Of a DNA stretch of 64,000 nucleotides, positions 12,161-23,945 are shown piece by piece. A program made the translations under genes and the position numbers. The notes under the pieces were generated by a model that saw nothing but the letters and a program-made list of their open reading frames with translations, was not told the DNA's origin and did not search any database. This DNA comes from Saccopteryx bilineata (Eukaryota; Chordata; Mammalia; Chiroptera; Emballonuridae), in contig NC_089492.1 in NCBI RefSeq assembly GCF_036850765.1, forward strand, positions 294,460,590 through 294,524,589. Direction: 5' to 3'. Position 1 is the stretch's first letter; each line of letters begins with the position of its first letter.

Positions 12161-12165
12161 TTAAT

Positions 12166-12200
12166 AAGTTTCTCCACATCTTCTGTTCCATAGCAGCAAC
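12166..12200 (-). pseudogene. KZNF-B finger exon, 5' tip
   Basis: The reverse strand has the acceptor TTGTTCAG followed by GTTGCTGCTATGGAACAG, the same exon start as KZNF-A at 40417 and KZNF-C at 54352. It runs 35 nt before ERV-a. The acceptor is preserved although the exon is destroyed. Confidence 0.9.
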
Positions 12201-12458
12201 CTGAACAACAACAACAACAAGAAAAATTTAGTAAACCACATGATGACATTATAAGAAGAAAGTAACTTCATCACAAACGTCTATCTGTCACAGCTAGTCA
12301 CTATTCTATAGAATTATTTCCAAAACAAGTGAGTTAGACTCTGAGTAAAGACTGTTATAAACTCCTTGAACTCAATAGTCAGAAAAGGTTAAAGATCTCA
12401 ATAACAACAATACAAAGATAAAAGTGTAAGATAAAACACAAATAATAGAGGCAGGGTG
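12201..12458. other. KZNF-B intron 2, 3' end
   Basis: No gene is seen. The sequence is paralogous to 40418-40560 and 54353-54490 (shared 'tcacagctagtcac' versus 'tcacagttaggcat' context and neighbouring blocks). Confidence 0.6.
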
Positions 12459-12846
12459 CCTGACCAGGCAGTAGTGAAGTGGGTAGAGGATTTTCCTCTG
12501 ACACAGAAGACCCAGGTTTGAAACCTCGAGGTCACTGGCTTGATTGTGAGCTCATGTGGCTTCAGTGGGGGCACACCAGCTTGAGCGTGCAGTCACAGGC
12601 TTAACTCCAAAGGTCACTGGCTTGAGGCCTGAGGTCACTGGCTTCAGCAAGGTGTCACCCACTCAGCTGGAGCTCCCTGGCCAAGGCACATACAAAAACG
12701 CTATCAATGAACAGCTAAAAAAACAAAGGAGCTACAATAAAGTACTGATGAGCTACAATAAAGTACTTTATTGTTGTATCTCTCTCCCTTCCTGTCTGTC
12801 TTTTCCTATCTGTCCTTCTCTCTTTCTCTGTCACAAAAAAAGAAAG
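12459..12846 (+). repeat. SINE-3, old diverged copy
   Basis: Repeated 'ggtcactggcttga' modules follow a GCCTGACCAGGCAGT head, with a terminal CT-rich run and an A-rich tail. It is longer than young SINE-3 copies because of extra modules and a small tandem repeat 'gagctacaataaagtact' near 12730-12770. Confidence 0.8.
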
Positions 12847-12852
12847 ACTTCG

Positions 12853-13259
12853 CGGCCCTGGCCGGTTGGCTCAGCGGTAGAGCGTCGGCCTGGCATGCGG
12901 GGGACCCGGGTTCGATTCCTGGCCAGGGCACCTAGGAGAAGCGCCCATTTGCTTCTCCACCCCCACCCCCCTCCTTCCTCTCTGTCTCTCTCTTCCCCTC
13001 CCGCAGCCAAGGCTCCATTGGAGCAAGGATGGCCCGGGCGCTGGGGATGGCTCCTTGGCCTCTGCCCCAGGCGCTGAAGTGGCTCTGGTCGCGGCAGAGC
13101 GACGCCCCGGAGGGGCAGAGCATCGCCCCCTGGTGGGCAGATCGTCGCCCCTGGTGGGCGTGCCGGGTGGATCCCGGTCGGGCGCATGCGGGAGTCTGTC
13201 TGACTGTCTCTCCCCATTTCCAGCTTCAGAAAAATACAAAAAAAAAAAGAAAAAAAAAA
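12853..13259 (+). repeat. SINE-1, full length
   Basis: The duplication AGAAAGACTT is at 12841-12850 and 13260-13269. The insertion occurred in the tail of the preceding SINE-3. Confidence 0.95.
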
Positions 13260-13439
13260 GAAAGACTTCAAAATAAATAATTTTAAAAAGCTTACCAATC
13301 TACATATAGAAACAAAATAAAAAAATTTTAAGTGAGGGACAGAGACAGAAAGACAGAGAAAACAAGATAGAAAAGAAAAAAGATAAGAAGCATTGAATCG
13401 TAGTTGCATTTTCATAGGTGGATATGATTGTTTATTGAT

Positions 13440-14133
<694 letters not shown>

Positions 14134-14184
14134 TCAGAACAGTCTGTTTGAGACCCCACAATCATACTACATATAAATCTTACC

Positions 14185-14500
14185 CACATGTCTAAGCAGG
14201 CAGTAGAGCAGTGGATAGAACATGCACCTAAGACACACACCACCCAGGATGGAAACCTCGAGGTTGCTGGCTTGAGCACAGGCTCATCCAACTTGAGCGT
14301 GGGGTCACTGGCTTGAGGGTGAGATCATAGACATGAACCCATGGTCACTGGCTTGAGCCCAAAGGTCGCTGGCTTGTACAAGGGATCACTCACTCTGCGG
14401 TAGCTCCCCAGTCATCCATAACACTACCCTACTGCACAAAGAGCTACAACTTCTGTGTCTCCATCAAGGACACTTCCCAAATATCCAGGCCTCTGTGTTC
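14185..14500 (+). repeat. SINE-3, old diverged copy
   Basis: Recognisable 'gcaggcagtagagcagtgga' head, then 'ggtcactggcttgag' modules to about 14410. The tail is not clear. Confidence 0.65.
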
Positions 14501-14746
14501 AGCTGCCAACTTGATGTCTCCACTCACTGTTCTTTCAAACTTATAAAACTGTTCACCAGAAAAATATCTTATAATATTCACCAAGAAATTAAATTAACTT
14601 CTCCAGTCCAGCTGATCCATTCTTTAAAGTTCTGACTGCTAAACCAAGAATCCTTGGGTCATCCTAAACACCTTCTATTTTCTCCCACAGCTGCAAATCT
14701 AAAGCACTACTAGGTTCTTCTTTTAAAAAATGAACCAATAGAGCCA

Positions 14747-15003
14747 ACCAGCCAGGGCCCAGTGTGAATGTACTTAATGTCACTGAACCATACACTTTAA
14801 AAAAAAGGTTACCTGTCCTGTGGTGGCTCAGTGGATAAAGCGTCGACTTGGAATGCTGAGGTCGCCAGTTCGAAACCTACACTTGCCTGGTCAAGGCACA
14901 TATGGGAGTTGATGCTTCCTGTTCCTCCCCCCCTTCTCTCTCTCTCTCTCTCTTTCTCTCTCTCCTCTCTAAAAAATGAATAAATAAATTTTAAAAATTT
15001 AAA
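14747..15003 (+). repeat. Composite insertion with SINE-1 scrap and SINE-2
   Basis: A block bounded by AAAATGAACCAATAG at 14732-14746 and 15004-15018 contains, in order, a 19-bp reverse SINE-1 head fragment (ends at 14760), about 45 bp ending in a short A run, and a SINE-2 (14811-14990). The outer direct repeats suggest a single retroposition event of a chimeric template, or nested insertion followed by deletion. Confidence 0.6.
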
Positions 15004-15018
15004 AAAATGAACCAATAG

Positions 15019-15412
15019 TCTGACTGGTGCTGGCACAGTGTGTAGACTGTCATTGATTAGGAACAATGAGATGCCAGTTTTGAAACTCCGAAGCAACCAG
15101 CTTGAGCGCTGGCTCATCTGGCTTGAGCACAGGCTCATTAACTTTAGGGCAGGATCCTGGTTTGAGCATGGTATCATTGACATGATCATAATATGGTAAC
15201 TGGAGTGAAGCATAAAGGCACTGGTTCAGCCCCAGTTCGCTAGCTTGAGCAAGGGGTCACTGGCTCTCTTGGTACATCCCAGCCAAGAGACATATATAAG
15301 AAGTGATCAAAAAACAACTAAAGTCTTGCAACAATCAGTTGACCCTTCACATCTCTCTCCTTTCCTCTCTCTCTCTGATTCTCTCTGTATAAATAAATAC
15401 ATAAATAAATAG
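15019..15412 (+). repeat. SINE-3, old diverged copy
   Basis: Head 'tctgactggtgctggcacagtg', repeated 'ttgagc..ggctcat' modules, a CT run and an AATA-rich tail. Confidence 0.75.
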
Positions 15413-16006
15413 GGAGATAAAAAAATAATTCAACATTTCTTTCTACATCCATGGCCACAACTCTAGTCAAGCAGCACTGCTCTGGATTACAGCACTCGCC
15501 TTTTCCTGGGCTCCTTGAATGTCCTCAAAACAATCTGTCTACACTCTGCAGGTACAGAAAGCCTCCTAAACTGGTGAGAGACTAACTCCTTCCTCCTGTG
15601 CAAAGTCCCCATTATCTCCACAACAAAAGACTAAATTATCATTGGGCCATTTTCAGGCCTGACTTTTCATTCCAGAATTCTTTTTTTAAATACAAAGAAT
15701 GAAGACCTGTGGTACTGACTTTCAGCTCTGTGGCTCCTCCAAGCATTCCCACATGCAGGTGTTACTCCCTGAATAACTTTCCATCACTGATTGTATTTGC
15801 TGCCAGGGTAGACCAAAGAAATAAGGGTGGGCCATATACTAAACCTGACAATTTCAGTGGAAGCCTGCATAGCAGCCTTACAAGCTTGGAGGCTGAAAAT
15901 AACTATATAGAAAGACTGAAATTAAAAATTTCAGGGTAGGTAGTCATGTTCCAGGCCATTATCTTCCCTGAAAATAGATTTTTACCTTAACTGACACTGT
16001 CTATTG
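15413..16006. other. KZNF-B intron 1, no gene seen
   Basis: No coding signal that stands out. The open stretch at 15709-15939 has no recognisable domain. Weak resemblance to 44280-44600 of the KZNF-A intron suggests ancient paralogy. Confidence 0.4.
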
Positions 16007-16086
16007 TGGTGTTTCCCAACGTGGGGCCCACGCCCCACAGGGGGGCAATTCAATAGTTAAGGGGGGCAATTTGAAAATGGACTCGA

Positions 16087-16492
16087 GCCCTGGCCGGTTG
16101 GCTCAGCGGTAGAGCGTTGGCCTAGCGTGCGGAGGACCCAGGTTCGATTCCCGGCCAGGGCACACAGGAGAAGTGCCCATTTGCTTCTCCACCCCTCTGC
16201 CGCGCTTTCCTCCCTGTCTCTCTCGTCCCCTCCCGCAGCCAAGGCTCCATTGGAGCAAAGATGGCCCGGGCGCTGGGGATGGCTCTGTGGCCTCTGCCCC
16301 AGGCGCTAGAGTGGCTCTGGTCGCAACATGGCGACGCCCAGGATGGGCAGAGCATCGCCCCCTGGTGGGCAGAGCGTCGCCCCTGGTGGGCGTGCCGGGT
16401 GGATCCCGGTCGGGCGCATGCGGGAGTCTGTCTGACTGTCTCTCCCTGTTTCCAGCTTCAGAAAAATTAAAAAAAAAAAAAAAAAAAAAAAA
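16087..16492 (+). repeat. SINE-1 in the Buster hAT
   Basis: Full length, duplication GAAAATGGACTCGA at 16073-16086 and 16493-16506. Confidence 0.95.
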
Positions 16493-16810
16493 GAAAATGG
16501 ACTCGACACGACTTTAACTCTTTCACCCCGGGCCATTTAAATGCAATGCTAGATATCGGTGCCAAATTTAACAAAAAATGCAATTCTAAAATAATTGCGG
16601 TAAATAATTATTAAGTATAATTTTGGTTTGACGAGACCAAAATATCAACTGAGTGATTGGCGTCATCAAGTAAACTTCGTCCTGGGTTCACCGCGGAGCG
16701 TGCCATCTGCCACAGGGAACCCTGGACGTTTTAAAAACTCGCTAAACAACGCAGTTATTCTCACCTAATTGGCCCATCGCAACTTCTGTAGTGTTTCATA
16801 TCATTCGGTT

Positions 16811-17534
16811 TGTTAAGCCAAATTCGGAGGGACCCAAAGCATGAAGGACAGGAACAATGTCCGTCATTTACACATCAAAGCTTTATTGTCTAGCTTGGCC
16901 AAGCGGCGGCAGCTCCGACAGAAATCTGAGGGAGAGCGCGCTGGCCCTTTGTTTTACTTAGTTTTTATAGTTTTGTAAGTGGGAAGTACAGAAGCAAAAA
17001 TTGCAATTAGGAGCCCCTTACCGCTATTGGTTATAGTCATATGTCCTTTAACATGATAGGACCACATTCAATTTGCAAACCATACATCATTTTGGAGAAA
17101 ACTAAATTTACAAGCCAACACAATGGTAGAAAGATGTCTCTTTACATATTAAAGGCTTTCCTATATTATCTAGTGTTTATCTGCTATCTCTCTGTCCAGA
17201 ATCACACACGCATTTACATAGGAGAGGTAGTTTCGGTGGGGACAAATGCCCGCAAATGACTCATTGCTATAAGAAAAGGTTTATTTTGGCTTTTCTCTTC
17301 CTGCACCTGGCTAGCCATTCACCCCTTTCCCCACAGGTGTGGTGGAATGTCTGGGAATCCATGTTTTCCTTCCCTTGCATTTACAATACAATGCCAAGGG
17401 CCATCCTGGTTATGCCAATCACACAGTACAGAGACTACTCTCATAATTTCTCTGCACTCCTTAACCCAAATTAATAAAAATGTTCTCCAAGCCTCTCAAA
17501 ATATTGATTCTGTATTTTTTGGTACCTTACAACA
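16811..17534 (-). repeat. Solo LTR, same family as 3014-4204
   Basis: Starts TGTTAAGCC and ends CCTTACAACA. The reverse-strand AATAAAG signal is at about 16881-16887. The right half is homologous to 3800-4204. No clear 4-5 bp target duplication is seen. It interrupts the 5' untranslated part of the Buster hAT. Confidence 0.65.
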
Positions 17535-17997
17535 CCTGCGGATGAAGTGGCTCAGTGGCTCCTCAAGTTGGTGTTAATTTGAAATAAGTGTCAGTCAAAA
17601 CTGTTGTAAAAGCTCATTGATTTAATAAATATACATATATATTGTATAGATATAATTGGTAAGCATTTGATTTTATTTTTATCAATATTAAACTCTTTAT
17701 TAAGTACTTCTTGCATCGGGGCTAGAAAGCAATATTTTATAAATATGATTGGGGCTATAATAGTGCATGCACAACGATTTTAATTTTAGAAGCATAACTT
17801 TCCAGAAAATTTTGTCAAGTGGAAAAAAATATAGATACCTTTTGATTTGCGGTGGTAGTGTAGTAAATGTGTTATATACATTTAAATAAATATAAATTTT
17901 TAGTATACACTTACTCTATGTCACATTGAATATATTTTAACACATATTTTAATATTAGTTTCTAATTGATCTTATTTTTATTATAGCCCATAGTAAA

Positions 17998-18195
17998 ATG
18001 AGTGGTGTAAGCAAGAAAAAAACTCGTCAGTATTCGGAGGAATATTTAAAATTTGGGTTCATACCTGCTGTTCACAATGAGCGGATTCCTTTTTGTCTTT
18101 TATGCCAGCAATGCTTGACCAAGGAATCAATTAAATGAGGTCATCTTGAGGCACATTTGGTTTTTTTTTTTTTTGTTTGTTTTTTTTTTTTTTTT

Positions 18196-18241
<46 letters not shown>

Positions 18242-19979
18242 GAGAGGAGCAGAAAGCATCAACTCTCATATGTGCCTTGGCCAGGCAAGCCCAGGGTTTT
18301 GAACCGGCGACCTCAGCGTTCCCAGGTCGACACTTTATCCACTGCACCACCACAGGTCAGGCTTGAGGCACATTTGAAGGTGAAACATAATTAATTCAGA
18401 TTTGAGTTACTTTAAAACTTTAAAGAAAAATTTTGAAAAAAGAACAACATTAAAGTCTCTATTTACTGCTCATACTTCAACTAATAATCATGTTCTTGAG
18501 GCTAGTTATCAAATTTCTTTATTCATCGCTAAAACTGGAGAAAATCACACTATAGGAGAGAATTTAATAAAACCATCAATATCAGCATTTCTTAAAACGG
18601 TTCTTGAAAAAGATGACAAAGATGTAAAAGCTATGCCACTCAGTAACAATTCTGTTAGCAGAAGAATAGATGAAATGAGTGAGGATATTGAAAAACAACT
18701 TATTGAAAAGCTGAAAACAAGAAAATTCTCCTTGCAAATGGATGAATCAACTTTGAGAGACAGTGAGGTAGTATTGATAACTTACGTAAGATATATTGAT
18801 AAAGGACATTTTGCTGAAGAAATGTTGTTCTGTAAAAGATTAGAAAGCACCACTACCTCCAAAGATATATATAATAAGCTAAAAAAACTACTTAGATGTT
18901 AATGATACACCAATGAAAAATATAACATCTTGTGCTGCAGATGATGCTCCCAATATGATGGGCAAGAAAAATGGCTGCTTAAAATTGATGAAAGATGCGA
19001 ATCCAGAAATGATTCTTGTGCATTGTGTTATTCATAGGGAAAACTTGGTAGCTAAAAACATCTCGCCTGTTCTGAATGAAGTATTACATACAGTAATAAA
19101 GTATGTTAATGCTATTAAAGCTAGTGCCAAATGTGAGCATCTTTTCAAGCTATTTTGTGAAGAACAAAATGAAGACCATGTGAGACTTTTACTTCATACT
19201 GAAGTAAGATGGCTATCTAAAGGAAACTGTTTGAAAAGATTTGTGGAACTGTTTGATACTCTTAGTGATTTTTTAAGTGACAAACCTGAAATGAAGTATC
19301 TGTTAACAATAGATGGTAAGCATTTGTGAATTATTTAGCCGATATCTTTGAAAAACTAAATATATTAAATAAGCAACTTCAAGGAACAAATAAAACTCTT
19401 GTCGATGCAAAAGCAAAGATATTTGGTTTCATTACCAATATTGAGTTATGTCAGAAACATATTAACAACAAAAACTTTAAACAGTTTCATTGGCTCCAAA
19501 AATGTGAAGTAACTGATACCGCTTTACTTGTTATTGTCAATCATTTGAATATTCTATCGGCTGATTTAAAAGAAAGATTTTCTGATTTAAAACAAATTGA
19601 TTTCCCAACATGGATGATGCAGCCAATGTTAGTGGATTTGTCTGATATATCAAATATGCAGTATCAAGAAGAACTCACAGAATTTCAAAATGATGAGTCA
19701 GTTAAAGCTTTATTTAATATCAAAGGAGCGATGGCATGGCTTTGTGAGGAAACAGAAATCAAATACCCAAATTCAACCAAATGTGCAAGAAAACTATTGC
19801 TACTGTTTCCATCTTCATTTTTAGCTGAAGGTGGATTTAGTGCTGTAAATGATTTACTGGTAAAAAAAAGAAATCAGCTGGATATAACACAACGTGGAGA
19901 CTTGAGACTAAAGCTAACCAAATTGGAATCTAATATAAAATCTCTGTGCAGCAAGCATCAAGCACAAGGATCACACTAA
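17998..19979 (+). pseudogene. Buster-type hAT transposase, broken
   Basis: The ATG at 17998 opens a short BED-like zinc-finger segment (Cys-Leu-Leu-Cys about residue 33), which ends at a stop near 18135 and is then split by a SINE-2. Coding resumes at 18402-18902, 18913-19329 and 19326-19979, each junction being a one-base frameshift (one in an A run near 18886, one near 19316). Recognisable blocks are the first RNase-H-like motif (Gln-Met-Asp-Glu-Ser-Thr), the second, degraded from Asp-Gly-Ala-Pro to Asp-Asp-Ala-Pro, a Cys-Val-Ile-His-Arg-Glu-Asn block, Arg-Trp-Leu-Ser-Lys-Gly, and the C-terminal dimerisation region (Phe-Ser-Ala-Val-Asn-Asp-Leu-Leu) near the end. Similar proteins are the host genes ZBED5 and FAM200. 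This copy cannot make a full transposase. Confidence 0.9.
18160..18361 (-). repeat. SINE-2 in the transposase
   Basis: Reverse SINE-2 with a long GA tract (about 18196-18238). Exact duplication CTTGAGGCACATTTG at 18145-18159 and 18362-18376. Confidence 0.95.
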
Positions 19980-20364
19980 ATTAAAATAATAAATTAATAT
20001 AGAAAAATCTGTATTAAAATTATTTGGAATTTAAATTTCTGTTTTTCATTATATGTTTTGAAATTTTACTTACTGTGTTTTGTTAACAATTTCATAGTGA
20101 TTTCTTCCTAGAACCTATCATTTATGTTTATTAAGTGAACAAATCAATTTTTTAATGTTAAAAATTATTTATGTTACATGGGGGGACATAAAAATTCTAG
20201 AAAGGTTAAGGTGGGGCATGGCACAAAAAAGGTTGGGAAACACTGGTCTATTGTCATTTTGATAACAGATCTTTAGAATGCCAGGATGATTTTCTCTTCC
20301 CTGATCCCTCATGACACAAACACTGCAACAAAGGAAAGACCACAAAAATTCTTAATATTATTTA

Positions 20365-20710
20365 TTTATTTTTTTTTTAAATTTTATTTATTTTTTACAG
20401 AGACAGAGAGAGAGTCAGAGAGAGGGATAGACAGGGACAGAGAGAGATGAGAAGCATCAACTATTAGTTTTTCATTGCGCATTACAACACCTTAGTTGTT
20501 CATTGGTTGCTCTCTCATACGTGCCTTGACCGCGGGCCTTCAGCAGACCGAGCAACCCCTTGCTAGAGCCAGTGACCTTGGGTTCAAGCTGGTGGGCTTT
20601 TCCTCAAACCAGATGAGCCCGCATTCAAGCTGGCGACCTCGGGGTCTCGAACCCGGGTCCTCTGCATCCCAGTCCGACGCTCTATCCACTGTGCCACCGC
20701 CTGGTCAGGC
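20365..20710 (-). repeat. SINE-3, full length
   Basis: Reverse SINE-3. Duplication TTCTTAATATTATTT at 20350-20364 and 20711-20725. Confidence 0.95.
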
Positions 20711-20780
20711 TTCTTAATATTATTTTATGTTAAGTAACTGTTAACTAACATATATCCCCCAATGTAAAAGAAGTATGTGT

Positions 20781-21156
20781 GGTCCTGGCCGGTTGGCTCA
20801 AGGGGTAGAGCATTGGCCTGGCATGCGGGGGACCCGGGTTGGATTCTCAGCCAGGGCACATAGGAGAAGCACCCATTTGCTTCTCCACCCCCCCTTCCTC
20901 TCTGTCTCTCTCTTCCCCTCCCGCAGCCAAGGCTCCATTGGAGCAAAGATGGCCCGGGCGCTGGGGATGGCTCCTTGGCCTCTGCCCCAGGCACTAGAGA
21001 GGCTCTGGTCACGGCAGAGCGATGCCCCGGAGGGGCAGATCATCGCCCCTGGTGGGCGTGCCGGGTGGATTCTGGTCAGACGCATGCGGGAGTCTATCTG
21101 ACTGTCTCTCCCCGTTTCCAGCTTCAGAAAAATACAAAAAAAAAAAAAAAAAAAAA
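20781..21156 (+). repeat. SINE-1, full length
   Basis: Duplication AGAAGTATGTGT at 20769-20780 and 21157-21168. It has a single GGGCAGA/TCGCCCCTGGT unit. Confidence 0.95.
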
Positions 21157-21168
21157 AGAAGTATGTGT

Positions 21169-21721
21169 TTATTTTCACTTGTTATAGAACTCATAGATTT
21201 TCCTGGTTTGCTTTGTTCCCCCTCCATAATCTATCACCAGTGTATTTCAGGTAAGCCTTGCATGACTTTCTATTTTGATTCTGATAAAATACATGGCAAA
21301 ATTTCTGTTTTCTGGAGCATTTTATTGCTCTGTTGATATTTCATTTTCTGGCGATTATAGTCACTGTGGCTCAAATAAACATTTTGAACAATTTGATACA
21401 GTTTTGGACATTTCTTATGTTGACACCAGAAATGGAAGCACCCTGATGTTACCTCTGGCCTGCACTCAGCAAATGAGGATTTGAAGTATCCTGAGGGTCC
21501 CATATTCAAGAACTGAATAAATACCTAGGGAAGAGTCTGGAGACCCTATAAGTTAGTGTCAATACCAGGAAGAAACTGACACACTTTTTCCTTTCTTCAC
21601 TAGTTTACACAGTTGTTACAGTAAACATAAAATCAAATTAATATGAAATGTCATAAGGAAAGTGATTTAGGTGTAACCAGTTTATGCCATTCTGAGAGAA
21701 CTTCATGTTTTAACTGAGTAC
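21169..21721. other. KZNF-B intron 1, paralogous to KZNF-A intron
   Basis: No gene is seen. 21270-21590 aligns by eye with 45060-45160 and 45590-45770 of the KZNF-A intron (shared 'ctcaaataaac' and 'agaaatggaagcaccctgatgttacct' blocks), confirming that introns were duplicated together with exons. Confidence 0.65.
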
Positions 21722-22072
21722 TGATAGATACATGAATTCACCAGACTTCTAACTGCCCTTTTGCTGTTCCATTTGTCTATCTGACCCCACCCTTACTTAC
21801 TGGACTATCGCCCCTGAAACAGAAAAGTTCTAGGAAGCTGGTTAGCCACCTCGAGGAGAAGCGTTCCAAGAAGCTGATATTGTAAAACTACAGAAGGGAG
21901 CATACCAGAACTGCTGAAGCAACACACACTTGCTCAAAGCTCTCCCTTAACCCTATAAAAAATTTGCCTCAGAATCTGCTTCGTGCACTTCTCCCGGGGG
22001 AGTGCCCCGGCAGGTCTTTCTCCTCTAATAAAGCCTGCACACCTGGTGTTCAAGTGCAGTCTCATTCTTACA
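21722..22072 (+). repeat. ERV-b 5' LTR
   Basis: 351-bp LTR TGATAGATAC...TTCTTACA with TATA-like CCTATAAAA at about 21951-21959 and AATAAAGCC polyadenylation signal at 22027-22035. Confidence 0.92.
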
Positions 22073-22074
22073 TC

Positions 22075-22092
22075 TGGTGCCGAAACCCGGGA
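22075..22092 (+). promoter_or_regulatory. ERV-b primer-binding site (tRNA-Phe)
   Basis: TGGTGCCGAAACCCGGGA, perfect complement of the tRNA-Phe 3' 18 nt, two bases after the LTR. Confidence 0.95.
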
Positions 22093-22257
22093 CAGGGAAC
22101 CAGCTTTCTGGATGATCCCCTTGCCAGCTGAACTTACAACCAGGGAAGCAGTGGACAGCGGCAGCTCATCTGGGCTAACTCCCTGATTCTGTTCGGTTGT
22201 GTGAGCGCCATTGAGTGACCAGCAGTCCGACCCTGTCCTGAACCCTGCCGGAAGAGG

Positions 22258-23300
22258 ATGGTAAGGAGTTTCTCCCTCCCCCCTCCCCGGGTGGCCTTCA
22301 AATTTCTCTCTAAAAACACCCCTTCCTGGTCGGACGGTTTTGACTTTGGATCCCATATTTACGAGTGGTCTGCCTCTACTCCTTTATGGACTTCTATGAA
22401 AGTCTAGGCGCACCTAGCCAGGCCCCTCTCCTATGTCCCGGGATCTCAGCCTTGAGGTGACGACCTCTTGTCTGAGACTCTCTTTCTACGGAGATTTTCT
22501 CCTCTTGGAACTGTGACTGAAGGCGGGACGCCCCCTTCTCTCACCAGTTTCCTCTACTGTGGGCTCTTCTCAGTCCAAACCATCCAGCCAGGCTCCCCTC
22601 GGAACATGGGCTCCTCCCAATCTCAGGCCTCAGACACTACTCCTCTACTCCTTCAGGACTCACCCTACTCTCTGAGGTTCACAGTTTGGGAGGTTTCTAC
22701 TCCGAGTGGCTAGCTTCTACAGACTTCCTCGAGAGTCTGGGTGCCTAGCCAGGTTGCTTTCTACTACTAGTACAATATCCTAAGAGATCTTGACAACTTT
22801 TGCCACCAGATGGGGAGGGCATCAGAAATTCCTTACATGAAGGCTTTCTTCTCCCTTTGTTCCTGTCCTTAATTTCTGTGCCTTCTGTTCTACACACAGG
22901 CCGTTTCTGGCCAGAGAAACCTCAACTAAAACCTCCGCTCCTAATCTCTCCTCTGCAAGCTCCCAACTCTCTCCCCCTCCTTCCTGACCACCAAGGGCAC
23001 CCCCTCTCAGAACCCCCCTCTAGTCCCTCTGCAAATCTCTTTTCCCTCCAGAAAGCCCCCTCTCTTCTCTTCACTAGTACAAATGGGCGGCTCTGTCTCT
23101 TTTTCTCTTTGACCCATCCCCCCACCCTGCTGGCCTTCCACTACCCCTCATCCTCTCCCCTCTCCTCAGAGCTATAAATCTTTTTAACTCCTCTGACCAC
23201 TTGGCACCACTACCAATTCTCTTCCTCTTCCTGCTGATTTTAACCTTCCTTCTTTCCATCTAAACTGTTCACACTGTCCATCCTTCTGCTTTCTCTCTTC
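22258..23300 (+). pseudogene. ERV-b gag-like region
   Basis: Plus-strand frames at 22468-22713 and 22800-23177 are rich in Pro, Ser and Leu like the matrix/proline-rich part of gag, but are broken by stops (for example just after 22713). No major-homology or zinc-knuckle motif is found, so the capsid and nucleocapsid part appears deleted. Confidence 0.6.
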
Positions 23301-23339
23301 CTTAACTGTGTCTGTTTCTAAGTCCTTAAACCAGTAATT

Positions 23340-23562
23340 ACCTGCCTCTTAAACCAGGTTTACTCATCCCCATGGACTCTCCCTGCAATACCCCCATCCT
23401 TCCTGTTCAAAAACCTTCAGAGGTTTTTCACCTCATACCAGACTTACACCTAATCATTGAGGCAGTAGTTCCCCTCCATCCAGTAGCCCTAATCTCTACA
23501 GGTTACTGTCACACATTCCCTCAAACACCACTCACTTTATAATCCTAAACCTCAAAAATGCC
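23340..23562 (+). pseudogene. ERV-b reverse transcriptase N-terminal scrap
   Basis: The conserved Met-Asp-Ser-Pro-Cys-Asn start is at about 23370, followed by Pro-Ile-Leu-Pro-Val in frame. It is cut by the SINE-1 at 23563. The remaining RT is not found beyond the SINE, which points to a deletion. Confidence 0.75.
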
Positions 23563-23944
23563 TTTTTTTTTTTTTTTTTTTTCATTTTTCTGAAGCTGGA
23601 AACAGGGAGAGACAGTCAGACAGACTCCCGCATGCGCCCGACCGGGATCCACCCGGCACGCCCACCAGGGGCGATGCTCTGCCCACCAGGAGGCGATGCT
23701 CTGCCCATCCTGGGCGTCGCCATGTTGCGACCAGAGCCACTCTAGCGCCTGAGGCAGAGGCCACAGAGCCATCCCCAGCGCCCAGGCCATCTTTGCTCCA
23801 ATGGAGCCTTGGTTGCGGGAGGGGAAGAGAGAGACAGAGAGGAAAGCGCGGCGGAGGGGTGGAGAAGCAAATGGGCGCTTCTCCTGTGTGCCCTGGCCAG
23901 AAATCGAACCCGGGTCCTCCGCACGCTAGGCCGACGCTCTACCG
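23563..23944 (-). repeat. SINE-1 in ERV-b, 5' truncated
   Basis: Reverse SINE-1 whose tRNA-like head stops at '...cgctctaccg', 25 bp short. The adjoining sequence on the right is ERV pol sequence from further downstream, so a deletion probably removed the SINE end together with viral sequence. Confidence 0.9.
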
Positions 23945-23945
23945 A

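Larger units (their letters stand above)
16007..20245 (+). mobile_element. Buster-like hAT DNA transposon
   Basis: The right terminus reads (reverse strand) CAGTGTTTCCCAACC and the left terminus TGGTGTTTCCCAAC, imperfect inverted repeats with the first two bases mutated on the left. The 8-bp target duplication GTCTATTG is exact at 15999-16006 and 20246-20253. The interior encodes a broken transposase at 17998-19979 of the Buster/ZBED5 type. It was later hit by a SINE-1, an LTR and a SINE-2. Net length without insertions is about 2.9 kb, typical of an autonomous hAT. Confidence 0.92.

Noticed and set aside
12860..12930. tRNA-like A and B boxes (many places)
   Set aside because: They are heads of SINE-1, SINE-2 and SINE-3 copies, continuous with SINE bodies and A tails and lacking a complete cloverleaf. 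No free-standing tRNA gene was seen.
23074..23259. Reverse open frame rich in Arg/Lys
   Set aside because: Antisense of the proline-rich gag-like part of ERV-b.
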